DNA of 64,000 bases, taken from positions 2,418,001 to 2,482,000 of the forward strand of contig OX595987.1 in NCBI GenBank assembly GCA_951394045.1, in the 5' to 3' direction. A program made the position numbers and the translations under genes. Positions 33,586 to 47,822 of this stretch are shown here, one piece after another (position 1 is the stretch's first letter; each line of letters starts with the position of its first letter). Source of the stretch: Nitzschia sp. DOCU1 (taxonomy: Eukaryota > Bacillariophyta > Bacillariophyceae > Bacillariales > Bacillariaceae). The notes under the pieces are model-generated. The model was not told where the DNA came from, made no database searches, and was given only the letters and a program-made list of their open reading frames with translations.

Positions 33586-35526
33586 ATGCGATTCTCATTC
33601 TCAACGGCCGCCCTTTTGCTGCTGGGGGTGCCAACCATTACAACCGGCTTTTTGACGGCGAGCTCTGCTGCCCAGCATCGACGACCCCGGTTGGCTTCCA
33701 ATTACATTACAGTCTCGGCAGCAACTCAAGATACGGCTCCAAGTGTCTCGGGTAATCCGGATCTTTCAGTGGATATCGACTTCAAGGCGTACGCCAATGG
33801 TTACAAGACTGTCTTTGCAGAGTTGCCCTTTGCCGAATGCACAGCCTCGTCTGGCAGCATCCCGACCGATCTCAAAGGAACGTATTATCGATCAGGACCC
33901 GCCATGTTTAGTGCGGGGTCCATCGTACCACCCAAGACGTCTATCATTCAGCCACGAGATGGTCCTCCTGTTCCTGATGGACAAAATCCAAATCGAATGG
34001 TCCAGCATCCGTTTGATGCGGATGGTGGCATTTTGGGCGTCACATTTCCAGGCGATGGATCGGCAACGGCTCGTTTTCGATACGTTCGAACCGTGGCATT
34101 TACCAATGAACGCCGCAAGGGACAGCGTTTGTATAAAGGCATGGACTCGACAAGAGAACTGGGTCCTGCTATAGCGGAAGGCATGGGAAATGATTTGCAT
34201 ACGCCGCTATTTCGTCATCATTTACAGCCTGGATTAAATAAGAACCGAAAGAATACTTCCAATACACGCGCCATTTACTGGGGCAAGCGGCTATTGACCA
34301 TGTGGGAAGGTGGGCAACCTTATAAAATGGATGGTCTTGCCTTGTCGACGGAGGGTAGGTCTCAGCTGGGTGGTGTCCTCAAGGAGCCGGATCCCTTTGG
34401 TAGCCGAATGGTCATTGACCCCATCAAGAATCATGCCATTATGTACGGTGTCGAACAAGACGCGCAACGGTCCGAAGTTACAGTCTATGAATTCAATGAA
34501 AAATTCCGTCTATTGGCAGGAGGAGGCAACGATGGAAAAGTGACGCAACAATTACCTGGTTTGGCCCTGTTGTCGGATATGGGAGTGACGGAAAACTATG
34601 CCGTCTTTGTCCAACCTCCCGCCACGGCAGGAATGCAATTTTTGCTCGTCAAGGAACCAGGAAAGGTTGTCAAACTGGAAAAGGGGCCTGCTACATTGCA
34701 TCTGGTGCCACGAGTCGGAAGCAAACGCCAGGCAAAGAGTTTGACTATTCCGTTTGACGGTGCCGTCGAAGCAGAAGCTCAAATTATCAACGCGTACGAA
34801 GACGGGGATACATTGATTTTCGATGCGATTCGAGCCGAGGGTAGCCACAAGAAATCGCAAGCCCGGGCGTCGCAATGGCCGTGGGCATCCTCTCGAGAAG
34901 AATACACGCAAAATGCAGCCAAACGATCCTTATGGCGATACACGGCAAATTTGAAGAGTGGAACCGTGTCAAAAGAACTACTGACAGATACGCAGTGCTT
35001 CTTTGGCACTGTAAGTCCTGCTTCAAGCACACAAAAGCACAAAAATCTCTACATGGCCATCGGAGGCGCGGGCACAGGCGTTGCCCCTCCTCAGGGCGTT
35101 GCTCGCTACGAGGTCGAATCAAGGAAGATCGATGCGTGGATGCCAGAGGGTCACGAGTTCTGTGGAGAACCCATGTTTGCTCCCAAGGAAGGAGGCACCT
35201 CGGCGGACGATGGTTACGTAATGTCGGTACTGTTCAACGGCAAGACGGAGCTGAGCGAGCTTTTGATTTTTGACTCGCAAAATATTGCCAATGGACCAGT
35301 GACAAGAATCCCGATTGGAATTGGTATTCCCCATGGTCTCTACGGATGCTTTACCACCGCTGAAGAGGCCACGTGGTCCTTTGATGAAATTCAACGACGA
35401 GCGAAACTTGCCGACAAGATGGAAAGCAGGGGCAACCGATGGAACGAAGTGAAGAGTGACTTTTCTGGACTCGGGCTTCGATTTGACGATATGGAAGAGT
35501 ACTTTGGAGATTCCTTCCTTTCATAA
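33586..35526 (+). CDS. Carotenoid-oxygenase-like (RPE65/CCD) protein lacking most iron ligands, plastid-type N-terminus
   Basis: Single exon, 646 residues, with a signal peptide ending TTGFLTASS (aromatic ASAFAP-like site). The family is shown by GTYYRSGPAMF, HPFDADGGI, VTENYAVFVQPP, IINAYEDGDTLIFDA, FCGEPMFAPKEG and IPHGLYGCF. Carotenoid oxygenases hold Fe2+ with four histidines. Here the AHPK-type motif reads SRMVIDP (residues 273-279), the HD before TENY reads SD (residues 330-331), and the HHxN before AYE reads QIIN (residues 399-402). Only the last histidine (H583) remains. It is therefore probably not an ordinary cleavage dioxygenase. It may be a carotenoid isomerase-like, binding or regulatory protein; that is inference. 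Confidence 0.85.
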   Translation: MRFSFSTAALLLLGVPTITTGFLTASSAAQHRRPRLASNYITVSAATQDTAPSVSGNPDLSVDIDFKAYANGYKTVFAELPFAECTASSGSIPTDLKGTYYRSGPAMFSAGSIVPPKTSIIQPRDGPPVPDGQNPNRMVQHPFDADGGILGVTFPGDGSATARFRYVRTVAFTNERRKGQRLYKGMDSTRELGPAIAEGMGNDLHTPLFRHHLQPGLNKNRKNTSNTRAIYWGKRLLTMWEGGQPYKMDGLALSTEGRSQLGGVLKEPDPFGSRMVIDPIKNHAIMYGVEQDAQRSEVTVYEFNEKFRLLAGGGNDGKVTQQLPGLALLSDMGVTENYAVFVQPPATAGMQFLLVKEPGKVVKLEKGPATLHLVPRVGSKRQAKSLTIPFDGAVEAEAQIINAYEDGDTLIFDAIRAEGSHKKSQARASQWPWASSREEYTQNAAKRSLWRYTANLKSGTVSKELLTDTQCFFGTVSPASSTQKHKNLYMAIGGAGTGVAPPQGVARYEVESRKIDAWMPEGHEFCGEPMFAPKEGGTSADDGYVMSVLFNGKTELSELLIFDSQNIANGPVTRIPIGIGIPHGLYGCFTTAEEATWSFDEIQRRAKLADKMESRGNRWNEVKSDFSGLGLRFDDMEEYFGDSFLS

Positions 35527-35616
35527 GGCTACGATTAAGTCGCTACCAGTAGTAGCGTGCTATTTCGATCATTTTGTACTTTGGCTGTTCTGCTGTCGCC
35601 TTTGCGTCTTAGTTTT

Positions 35617-36912
35617 TTATGGCAGTTGGCTTGATATCGATTGAACCAGCGCCTGCCGGTCATAGACGCTATTGAACTTCCGTATCAGTCCCAACAAATG
35701 GTGCAAGTTGTGACCGAACAGCAGGATATCTGCCAGTAGTTCTTTGGCGCAAATCAAATGATGAACGTACGCGCGACTAAAGCTGCCATTGGCGCACGCC
35801 AAACATTGACATCCAGGCACAAGAGGCTTTGGGTCTCGCGCAAAGGCCTTGTCACTCAAATTCATACAACCATCTTCATTCAGTGGTGGAGCTGTAGGTC
35901 CTGCAGCATCTACTTCGTCCCGCTTTGCTCGCTTGTTCGAGGGTTCTGCCAAGTCCACTGCCAAGGCCAGCGTGGCCTTGGCCCACGTCGTTGGCAAATC
36001 AGTACCAATCGTATCAATAACATTGGAAGCTGCAATCTCCAAAACTTCCGACAAGGAATACGTCGCTAGCATCGCTACATGAGGTATATCGGACAGTCGA
36101 TCTTGCAAGATGGATTCCAGCCCTGCACGCCACCGTCCAATCAATGCTACGCCAGCCACATCTTCCACCGCATCATGGTACATGGTCAGTACCGACGGCG
36201 AGTCGGTACTCGGCAACAATACAGGTGACCACAAACTATCATCGGAAGACGATTCTTCACTTCTTCGCTTTAGCAAATCTTGAAACCATTCTTCATTGCG
36301 TGCGTCGGCCTTTTCGAGTCGTTTGGGATTGTCCGGTTCTTCATGCATATCATACAAGGATAATGTGTAATGGGATTTCAACCCTAAACTACTAGCAGCC
36401 TCCCCATATTGTTCCGGAGATAGTTTTTGCCGTCCGTGAGGTGTCCACACCAGAATGTGTTGATTGGTGCTCGTCGATCCCTTTGTGGCTGACATTTGGC
36501 CTTTGGCACTTTTGTGCCTGGCGTTGTCCTTCATCCAGTTAAAGGATGGTACCGTCACTCGAGTATATGGTAAAAGCCACGAGTCGGGTGCATTCGGTGC
36601 AAAGGTGTATCCACGTGGTTTCTTGGGATCTCGGTCAGGTTTGGCAGTAGCATTGCTGTCGTGGGCCGAGGACGTCGATTGGGGTTTCTTCGTTTTCTTT
36701 GGTGGCTGCGTGTCTACGTTGTTGTCCGGCGCAAATGTCGGCATGACACAAGTATCTCGTACTGCCATGCCAATCCACAAATCATCCGACGGCGGAAAGT
36801 ACCGTTCCAAAGTATCCGGCGTTAAAAAGGGTACACATCCGTCAACGGCATGAAGCAACAGGCGCAACTTTCTCGGATTCGTCTTTGCGGCGTCATCGGA
36901 GGATCGTTTCAT
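35617..36912 (-). CDS. QTRT2: Queuine tRNA-ribosyltransferase accessory subunit 2
   Basis: Single exon, 431 residues from MKRSSDDAA; the frame is open 51 codons further upstream. The C-terminus has the TGT-family zinc site CQCLAC (C368, C370, C373) with the distal His of GHNLH (H401), plus YVHHLICAKELLADILL. The N-terminus has LLLHAVDGCVPFLTPD, as in QTRT2. The catalytic Asp motifs of QTRT1 are not seen, which fits the non-catalytic partner that with QTRT1 exchanges G34 for queuine in tRNAs. A Lys/Pro-rich insert lies near residues 70-110. Confidence 0.85.
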   Translation of the reverse strand: MKRSSDDAAKTNPRKLRLLLHAVDGCVPFLTPDTLERYFPPSDDLWIGMAVRDTCVMPTFAPDNNVDTQPPKKTKKPQSTSSAHDSNATAKPDRDPKKPRGYTFAPNAPDSWLLPYTRVTVPSFNWMKDNARHKSAKGQMSATKGSTSTNQHILVWTPHGRQKLSPEQYGEAASSLGLKSHYTLSLYDMHEEPDNPKRLEKADARNEEWFQDLLKRRSEESSSDDSLWSPVLLPSTDSPSVLTMYHDAVEDVAGVALIGRWRAGLESILQDRLSDIPHVAMLATYSLSEVLEIAASNVIDTIGTDLPTTWAKATLALAVDLAEPSNKRAKRDEVDAAGPTAPPLNEDGCMNLSDKAFARDPKPLVPGCQCLACANGSFSRAYVHHLICAKELLADILLFGHNLHHLLGLIRKFNSVYDRQALVQSISSQLP

Positions 36913-37360
36913 TGTGACTCTTGGTGGTGATTCACCTTGACTCAATATAACGATTGTGTCGATACAAGGTGTGGGGTGGCTGCCTTTTGTGACTGGACGA
37001 GTGCCGCTGATGAGAGCAATTGGGATGGCACTTGCCATTGTCATTGAGAGCTGTCGGCTGCACAAAAATGAGTGGCTTTCGCTTTCCGGCGCGCCAAAAA
37101 TTGATTACTTTGACCACAAGTTTCGACTCATTCGATAGGTTATGAGTTGGGTCTTGACTGACATACTCCTTCTTCCTCGCGAACACCCTCTTCTTCGCTG
37201 CGTCTCGTTGTTCCTTTGCGACAACAAAGAATTGGCACATCATCATCCGACCCCTACCAGGTACCTTCTTTGCTTTCGAGTAAACACAAGACAAGCACAG
37301 TAGTCATAACTCCTACTCATTTCTTGATTGTTGTCTGTCATCACTATCACGTCCATCATC
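36913..37360. promoter_or_regulatory. Divergent promoter between QTRT2 and the PH-domain gene
   Basis: 448 bp. The left part is open in frame with QTRT2 but lacks a conserved sequence. No motif recognised. Confidence 0.35.
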
Positions 37361-39547
37361 ATGAGTGAAGAAGCTCCCACTACGAAAGAAGAGGGAACTT
37401 CTCCCACCGAAGAGACTCTGTCAGCGTCCGTTGTTCCGAACACAAGCGTCCATAGCACTGGGAGTGCCATATTCGCGCCCGACGAGGACGTGTCGGGTGA
37501 TTTCCATGATGCGGGACGACCCGAAATGGTGCGTTACGAATCACAAGATGAAAGTACGACAGGTGGAGGAGACTACTTGGGGGGAGATTCTGGTTCTGAA
37601 GATTATGACTTGTCCGATTCCGAACGCAAACCTTGCGTTAGGACACGAGATAGGCGGTTGGAAGCCTATGACGACTTGACGGATGTGCAAGTCTCCTGCC
37701 TGAACTTTGCCATGGAACATCGGATCTTTCTCAAGGCAATTTTAGGCTTGCTAGCAGAACGAGACAAAAAGGCGACTGAAATTGGAATGAACGACCCGAA
37801 TACTCTGAAAAGTGGGCCATTGAAAAAGGCATCGCATTTGCTCAGTGGAGTCTGGAAAGTCAAATTTGTAGAAGTACGTCGAGGTATGTTTTCGTATTAT
37901 GAAGACGCCGTGTCGGGAGACAAGTCGGCTGGATCGTTACTTCGAAAAAACTTGCCTTTGGATGCCAATACTTGTAGTTGTCGGGCCGTCAAAATCCATC
38001 GGAATGGACTCAATATGGCGCCGGGGGGCGCTATTTTTGAACTCAAAATCGATAACACGCGGCGTTTGTGGCTGGCAAAGTCCAAGGCTGAGCGTTTGGC
38101 GTGGATTCAAGCCATCAATGATGCCATGGTAGGAGGAAGTGTGACGCAGGGCAATGTCAAGGAACAGCACGGAAAATCCGGCACTGTCAATCGACGATCT
38201 CCTTATCAAAAAGATTTGAAGCAGTATTTGAAAACAAAAGGGGCACTTCGAAATTCTGCTAGGAAAACTGAGTATGTGGCTGCCATGAGAGAGCTGCTTG
38301 GATCTCCACTTGAAATCCCTGTCCAATGGCTTATGGAGCAAATGGATATGCCAGCTGATACTGGCACTGGCGGCGCCTTCCACGAGGCAGAGGTTTCGAG
38401 AGGAGTAGAACAGCTCTGGAGAGATTTGCTACGTGATACTCTTCAAATCAACGGGGAATTGTTTCATGGTGACAGCGGCCATGGACCTGAAAAGATCATT
38501 GGTGCCCTCTGCCGCAACATTGTTACATTTAGCCAGTCTTCCAATGCCGCCACTTTTGCAAAGTACAAAATTCCAGAATCCAAGGCCATTGCGTACGCGA
38601 GGGATATCTTGCTCTCTGTAAATCGCACTCGCAGTGGTGGAGATTCGTACTTTTGCATTGATACGTTGTGCAAAAACTCGGAACTTATTGTTACCGTCCC
38701 CAGCTCGAGGGAAGCGGAACCGCTTTCGATTTCTATCGAAGTTGATGACACTGATGATCCTACCGATTATAGTGTCAATGACAAGTCTGGCTGGGTTCGC
38801 ACCCGCAATCGAATTCAGAAATCATGGCGCATGCGATATTTGGTATTGTCGGAAGGCACCTTGAGTCTCTATCGAAATGCCAGCCCTCGGCCACATGGCC
38901 TACGGGGTCAAATGGTCGTTACTGGCGCTTCCATTGTCGTTGACAAATCCAAAGAGGATCCTGGCTACCATACGATCTACATTGAGACAAAGGACGGCTT
39001 GAAAGATCGTTGGCTGTTCTTCACAAACAAGTTCAAGCTATTGCAATGGGCTTATGCATTGGAATTGACAGCGAAGGGAACTTCCATGCCGCAAAAGGTT
39101 CGTCTTAGCCTTCGAAGTCCAAAAGATGCCAAGCCTGAAGCGTCGTCATCGGAGGATCATGACATTGTGGAGGAATCTATGAAGGGTCACGCCAAGCAGA
39201 TTGGAGTCACCGGCGACGAATTTGACGAACGTGTCGCTCGTTTCTCAGCCAAGAACAGTTCACGGGTCAAAGTCTCGGTGCGGGCATCTACGGAGTACAA
39301 TATATGCACTACAGACCCGCAAGGCGATGGAGGTGATACTTGGGCAACATTAAGTGCTACCTTTCTTCAAACATTTCGCATCAGCGGCGATCGTATCGCG
39401 CGTGGAGAGGAACTCGTTCGTGTCGAAGTGACGGAGTGCCCAGAGCCGGTTGCATTATCGGATGGGCTGAACTTTCCAGGGGACCTGGCGTCGCCATCCT
39501 CTCCTCGAAAGAAATTGGGATTGAGAACAAGGCTTACAACCAGCTAG
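37361..39547 (+). CDS. Protein with two pleckstrin-homology domains
   Basis: Single exon, 728 residues from MSEEAPTTK. An acidic, Ser/Thr-rich N-terminus is followed by a helical segment and a first PH domain (about residues 148-262, from SGPLKKASHLLSGVWK to WIQAINDAM). Next is a Sec7-like-length helical middle with YLKTKGALRNSARKTEYV that I cannot assign. A second PH domain spans about 475-570 (SGWVRTRNRIQKSWRMRYLVL to WAYALELTAKG). The C-terminus is variable. PH domains suggest a membrane phosphoinositide adaptor; no catalytic motif is visible. The stop is 31 bp from the convergent MFS gene. Confidence 0.82.
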   Translation: MSEEAPTTKEEGTSPTEETLSASVVPNTSVHSTGSAIFAPDEDVSGDFHDAGRPEMVRYESQDESTTGGGDYLGGDSGSEDYDLSDSERKPCVRTRDRRLEAYDDLTDVQVSCLNFAMEHRIFLKAILGLLAERDKKATEIGMNDPNTLKSGPLKKASHLLSGVWKVKFVEVRRGMFSYYEDAVSGDKSAGSLLRKNLPLDANTCSCRAVKIHRNGLNMAPGGAIFELKIDNTRRLWLAKSKAERLAWIQAINDAMVGGSVTQGNVKEQHGKSGTVNRRSPYQKDLKQYLKTKGALRNSARKTEYVAAMRELLGSPLEIPVQWLMEQMDMPADTGTGGAFHEAEVSRGVEQLWRDLLRDTLQINGELFHGDSGHGPEKIIGALCRNIVTFSQSSNAATFAKYKIPESKAIAYARDILLSVNRTRSGGDSYFCIDTLCKNSELIVTVPSSREAEPLSISIEVDDTDDPTDYSVNDKSGWVRTRNRIQKSWRMRYLVLSEGTLSLYRNASPRPHGLRGQMVVTGASIVVDKSKEDPGYHTIYIETKDGLKDRWLFFTNKFKLLQWAYALELTAKGTSMPQKVRLSLRSPKDAKPEASSSEDHDIVEESMKGHAKQIGVTGDEFDERVARFSAKNSSRVKVSVRASTEYNICTTDPQGDGGDTWATLSATFLQTFRISGDRIARGEELVRVEVTECPEPVALSDGLNFPGDLASPSSPRKKLGLRTRLTTS

Positions 39548-39578
39548 AGTTATATTTTGCTTGGTTTGCTTGATGGAG

Positions 39579-41186
39579 CTAGTCAAATTCTTTCTTCGAA
39601 TCGTATAGAGCAACAAAGGCTGTTGCCCCAAGAAAATAAACCATAGAGTTGAGACCAAACACAATGTTCCAATTCTGGTCAGTATAGTCCAGGATTTGCC
39701 CCGTCAGGTAGACCGCAAAAGTCCCGATCATTACGCTGGGAAGACTCGTGATTGCGTACAGAAGGCCCGTCCATTTCTCTCCAGCTTTCTCTTGGTTGGC
39801 AGCTCCGTAACCAGCTGCATTGAAAGACTGAAGTCCAACTGCCAGAGCAAGGAGGACTTGGGCAACGGCTGGATCTTCTGGCATACTGTATGCCAGTGTT
39901 CCGAGACATAGTGATGGACCGAAAAGCGCAACGCCTTGGAAGGCTTTTCGAACATTCGTGATTGCTTCATCCGATCGATCTTCAAGATTCTGAATGATAT
40001 TGTCGGCGAGTGTTCCTGCTGACAACCCGCAGATCGCCCCAGCAATCGAAGGGACGACCAACAACAACGCCGATTCCTTCACATTGAGGCCATATTGCTC
40101 CGAGTAAAATGTCGGTGTCCATGAGAGATTGTTATACAGACCCCAATTGTTTGCGGCATGAGCGAGGAACATTGCCCAAACGCCTTTTGATGAAACAAAA
40201 CCCTTCCATGGTGTCGAAGACAGGAGATCTCTTGCATTGGACAAAGCGTCAACGAGAGAAATGTCAGATTCGTCAACAGTTTTCGTTGTTGGACCCTGTG
40301 CCGTGGCCGTTGGAGAGTCTTTGGCAAATAGCAGCCAGGGCATCAGGAATAGGAATCCAGCACCGCCGTAGGTGTAAAATAGCACCCGCCAATTGTCGAA
40401 TTCGTCGATGAGAAAGGGACTCAGGCTATAAGCCAGAATTGTTCCAGTCTGGAAGCCAGCAAACACGGTAGCCACAGCTATACTCTTCTTTTCGGGAGGA
40501 ATCCAGTTAGACAATAGTCGCTGGACGGTGGGAATAGCAACACTTTCTGACGCGCCAACAAGGGCCCGAGCCGCAAGTAGAAAAATCATGCTCGACTGCG
40601 CAGCGGCTAGTGGTGTGGCTATCGTACCAATGCTCCAAACAGCAATGCCAGCCGCCATGGTCCATCGTGGCGACAGGGATGCAATCAGCAGTCCACTTGG
40701 CAAGATTCCCAGACCGTACCCAACTGAAAATAGAGAAGATATCGATCCCTTGACGCTGTCAGTGTATCCCATTTCTTCTGTCATTGGTACGAGCGCCACA
40801 GACATTGCAACTCGATCAAGAGACGACAATGATCCGACGATAAAAATAAGAGCCATCATTGTGAATAGCATCGTATCCTCTTTGCGTACTTGAAGGGACG
40901 AGAATGTCTGGGCAAACGAATCTTCCGTCCTCAGCTCGACAGTAGGGAAAAGATCTAGATTCGAAAGTGTTTCCGACTTCCTGGAAGAATATAGCAGCGG
41001 TTCATCCCTGGGAAACCCCACTGCTGATTGTTCTGAGTCGTAAACATACGGGTGATGAAGTGACCCGATCTGGACATTGCTTGGCGCAAAGCCGAAAGTT
41101 AACCGAGGAAATATTACAAAGAGAACCACTGAAAGCTGGAGAAACATCCTCATTCTAGACACAGTATTTCTGTTGGATAATTTCAT
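39579..41186 (-). CDS. MFS transporter, plastid-type (SLC17/PHT4-like)
   Basis: Single exon, 535 residues from MKLSNRNT; a second Met 11 codons in (MRMFLQ) gives the same signal peptide. The N-terminus ends TFGFAPSN, a near-perfect ASAFAP site. About twelve hydrophobic helices follow, with the family features DRVAMSVALVPMTEEMGYTD (helix 1 to loop), GYGLGILPSGLL, a GASESVAIPTVQRLLSNW segment and FQTGTILAYSLSP. The pattern is that of anion transporters (PHT4/NPT1), so phosphate or organic anion transport at a plastid membrane is likely. Confidence 0.85.
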   Translation of the reverse strand: MKLSNRNTVSRMRMFLQLSVVLFVIFPRLTFGFAPSNVQIGSLHHPYVYDSEQSAVGFPRDEPLLYSSRKSETLSNLDLFPTVELRTEDSFAQTFSSLQVRKEDTMLFTMMALIFIVGSLSSLDRVAMSVALVPMTEEMGYTDSVKGSISSLFSVGYGLGILPSGLLIASLSPRWTMAAGIAVWSIGTIATPLAAAQSSMIFLLAARALVGASESVAIPTVQRLLSNWIPPEKKSIAVATVFAGFQTGTILAYSLSPFLIDEFDNWRVLFYTYGGAGFLFLMPWLLFAKDSPTATAQGPTTKTVDESDISLVDALSNARDLLSSTPWKGFVSSKGVWAMFLAHAANNWGLYNNLSWTPTFYSEQYGLNVKESALLLVVPSIAGAICGLSAGTLADNIIQNLEDRSDEAITNVRKAFQGVALFGPSLCLGTLAYSMPEDPAVAQVLLALAVGLQSFNAAGYGAANQEKAGEKWTGLLYAITSLPSVMIGTFAVYLTGQILDYTDQNWNIVFGLNSMVYFLGATAFVALYDSKKEFD

Positions 41187-41912
41187 CTCTGGTAGTAAGA
41201 ATAACTTTGATAATAGCGTATTGTTCAAAAGGCATTGAACAGATTGTGGGATCGGAGGACAGTTTTGGAGCTCTTGGGAAAATACATGCTGCCGGGATCC
41301 AGATGGTTGGAGTTTCCCGCCGAGAAAACTTGGATACCGTCCAATTATCTTGCAGTGTTCCGTTGGACGATGCTGACGTAAGCCATAATCAATGACACGA
41401 TTAGGATGCTCGGCTTTATCAAGTAATCCTTTGAATAATTTGCTGTTCGCTTTCTGTATTCCATTCCACGCATCTATTTAAAGAATTAACTTATTTTAGA
41501 GTCACCGATGATGACATAGACTCTTGAAGCTGACGATTGACAGACGATGAAGAAAGGCGGAGAAGAAGTGAGAAGCGAAAAGCGAAAGGAGGGGATTGAA
41601 AAGGAAAATTACACTTTGTCCCTCGAATACTCTCCCGCACGGTCCTGAGCCTCAGTGCGGACATAAATACATAGAGCAGACTGAATGTTATGATAGTACT
41701 GTAGCTACAGCGGTAGCAGAGATTTGTGCAACATGATCAGAGCTACCTTGGCCGATTGTACCGACCGGAACGACAATTTCCTTCCGTGTGGAATAGCCCA
41801 CAGGCCCTGTGAACTCTTCCATTAATAGTTTAATTCAGCGAACGCTAGCAGTATCGGTATGCAATTGACATTCAGTTTTGGAAAGGTTACCTTTCTAAAT
41901 AATGTCAATCAT
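41187..41912. other. Intergenic, nothing recognised
   Basis: About 725 bp between two minus-strand genes (MFS start, ISWI stop). Frames are short and without similarity. It should hold the MFS promoter and the ISWI 3' UTR. Confidence 0.4.
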
Positions 41913-45737
<3,825 letters not shown>

Positions 45738-46166
45738 GATATGGTGATTGAATATGAACCTAGGAAGGCTTCAATTATGAAACAACCTTGATCCTTCGCA
45801 ATGCAGTCGTCGGCTCTATTTTTGTCGAGAGATCTCGGCGCGCGTCGCGTCGGCGTGGACTGCCTCCGAGACAGAAAGTGACGGCGGACCACGCACGGAC
45901 TCAATTGCACGTAAGCACGAAGATAACAGACCACGCGAACTCTAGGGGACTCTGTTGGGGGGAAGGCCAAAAAGGGGCGAAACATGAGCATCGAAGTTAT
46001 GTAGTTTCAAAAGCTGTCACGATGGCAACTATTTGATGGGATGATTGTCAACGTTCTTGGTGTCATGGTGATCGCTGCGCTCCTATAGTGCGTTGCTAGT
46101 TATTTGAATGAGATGAAGGAGCAAGCCGAGCCTTAAAAGCGAGTGCTGGATGGAGGTTTTCCCGTA
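45738..46166. promoter_or_regulatory. Divergent promoter between ISWI and the sulfotransferase
   Basis: 429 bp of divergent flank, no supported gene. No motif recognised. Confidence 0.35.
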
Positions 46167-47360
46167 ATGTCTTCTTTGCGGAACAAATGGCGACTCCCCA
46201 ATCGCTGGCTCCGAGCCCTGTTCTTGGCATTGACCACGTCGGTGGCATTGAGAGTGTTCTGGATAGTCTCACTATCGGAAGATGCTCTGTCCACCGAACC
46301 TGGTTCGTTTATTGCGTCTCCTCTTCTACCGAATGGTGGAGAAATGATAACGATACGTTTCAACAATGAAACTTTCTATAAACACTCCCACTTTTTGGTC
46401 CATTTTCCTCTGTGCTTGGTGCACGTGGGCAAGGCCGCTGGATCCAGCGTCTCATGTGGTCTTGGACTGACGTATGCCGACTGTGAGGGAATGCCCCGCG
46501 ATCGGTTACCCCATACACATTTCTTTCATATGAGACGCAATAATTGTCCTCCTGGTGAGACTCGGACGTATGCCGTCACACTACGCAATCCAATCACCAG
46601 ACTGCAAAGCTGGTTTGATTTTGAAAAGGATATTGTGCCGACACGGGGCAAAAATGTACAAGAACAGCAGCAAGTGCAGGCACGACGGGGTATGCTCTTT
46701 CAAGAGTGTTATCGAACATTTGAACAATTAGTAGAGGAAGGATTAGAGGCCCCACCAAACGTTACAGTGACGGCAGAAGATCCGAGAGACATGAATTGTC
46801 AAGAACGAGCGTGGGCCGCGGTCTTGGGTGTACGAGCCTTTTCCTATCATGAGTGGTACAATTACGAATATTACTGGACAGCAATTCAACAACAGGGGGT
46901 AATATTTCCCATTGACAGAAGTCGCGAAGAGACAGCCACTCCATCGCGTAGCATGTATGCACTTCGGACGGAGCATTTGTCCGATGATTGGAAAACATTG
47001 TCCCATGAACCGTTGTTTCGACCCGTCAACCGTCGCAAGAAGGTAGATCGCAACACGACGACGACTACCCGCCACTCGTCCCCTTCGTTTCTATCCGACG
47101 CAATCCCACAGGCTCGCCAACAGTTGTGTCACGCCCTTTGTCCCGAGATTCAATATTACAAACGATTTTTGACGGCATGCCAGAATTTGAGTCCAGCACA
47201 GCGACAGCAGTCTCTCCAGGAAGTCCAAGACTATTGTCCATTGGAAACTAGTCTGGATGTCCGTGACTGTCCCAACATTCCAGAATTTCCCAAGATGCGA
47301 GTTCCAGGCCGTCAGTTCCGTGTCGAAGTGAAGAAACGTCTCTATGAAAAGATAATCTAA
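46167..47360 (+). CDS. Golgi-type sulfotransferase-like protein
   Basis: Single exon, 397 residues from the ATG at 46167; the frame extends 8 codons upstream without an ATG. A short basic tail and one hydrophobic span (about residues 16-36) give type II topology. The PAPS 5'-phosphosulfate loop is HVGKAAGSSVSCG (residues 86-98), and the 3'-phosphate site is VTLRNPITRLQSWF. Many cysteines lie in the lumenal part. This matches carbohydrate sulfotransferases of the HS2ST/CHST type found in protists. The acceptor sugar is unknown. A Thr-rich loop (RNTTTTTRHSS) lies near residue 300. Confidence 0.8.
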   Translation: MSSLRNKWRLPNRWLRALFLALTTSVALRVFWIVSLSEDALSTEPGSFIASPLLPNGGEMITIRFNNETFYKHSHFLVHFPLCLVHVGKAAGSSVSCGLGLTYADCEGMPRDRLPHTHFFHMRRNNCPPGETRTYAVTLRNPITRLQSWFDFEKDIVPTRGKNVQEQQQVQARRGMLFQECYRTFEQLVEEGLEAPPNVTVTAEDPRDMNCQERAWAAVLGVRAFSYHEWYNYEYYWTAIQQQGVIFPIDRSREETATPSRSMYALRTEHLSDDWKTLSHEPLFRPVNRRKKVDRNTTTTTRHSSPSFLSDAIPQARQQLCHALCPEIQYYKRFLTACQNLSPAQRQQSLQEVQDYCPLETSLDVRDCPNIPEFPKMRVPGRQFRVEVKKRLYEKII

Positions 47361-47822
47361 CTAATCGTACCTAGCCTCAAGTGTGGTTGGATTGTAGTCT
47401 GAGTCGTTGCCATACTCTTTGGTCTTCGATCTGCTAGATTGCACATACATTTGACTGATCTGACCCGAGTAAAAGCTTTCTTTAGACCGATTGAAGTCCA
47501 ATAAGTCAATTTTTGGTCGGAATGGTCTTTCTCAAGGCGGAGTGGTGCAAATTTCCCGCGCTTTTTCCTTCAACCGTCGTTGCGACGAATTTAACATGCA
47601 CACTGACGACGATGATGATTATGTTGGGACAACAAGAATGTGGCTGGCCTCAGCAGTAACAGAAAGTCCCACACGCAGACAAGTAAATACCACTTTCACT
47701 ATTCTGCGTCGGCGGTGGTGTTGGAAGTCAGCCGTACCGATTTGCATGGAACCGTCGGAAGACAGAGAACTGCCTGGTCGTCAAATCGCGGTTCGCAATT
47801 CTTTTGGAGTTTGGCTGCATCC
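47361..47822. other. Intergenic upstream of the phosphopantetheinyl transferase
   Basis: 462 bp between two plus-strand genes. The PPTase frame is open from 47640 but without an ATG before 47823. No other gene seen. Confidence 0.4.
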
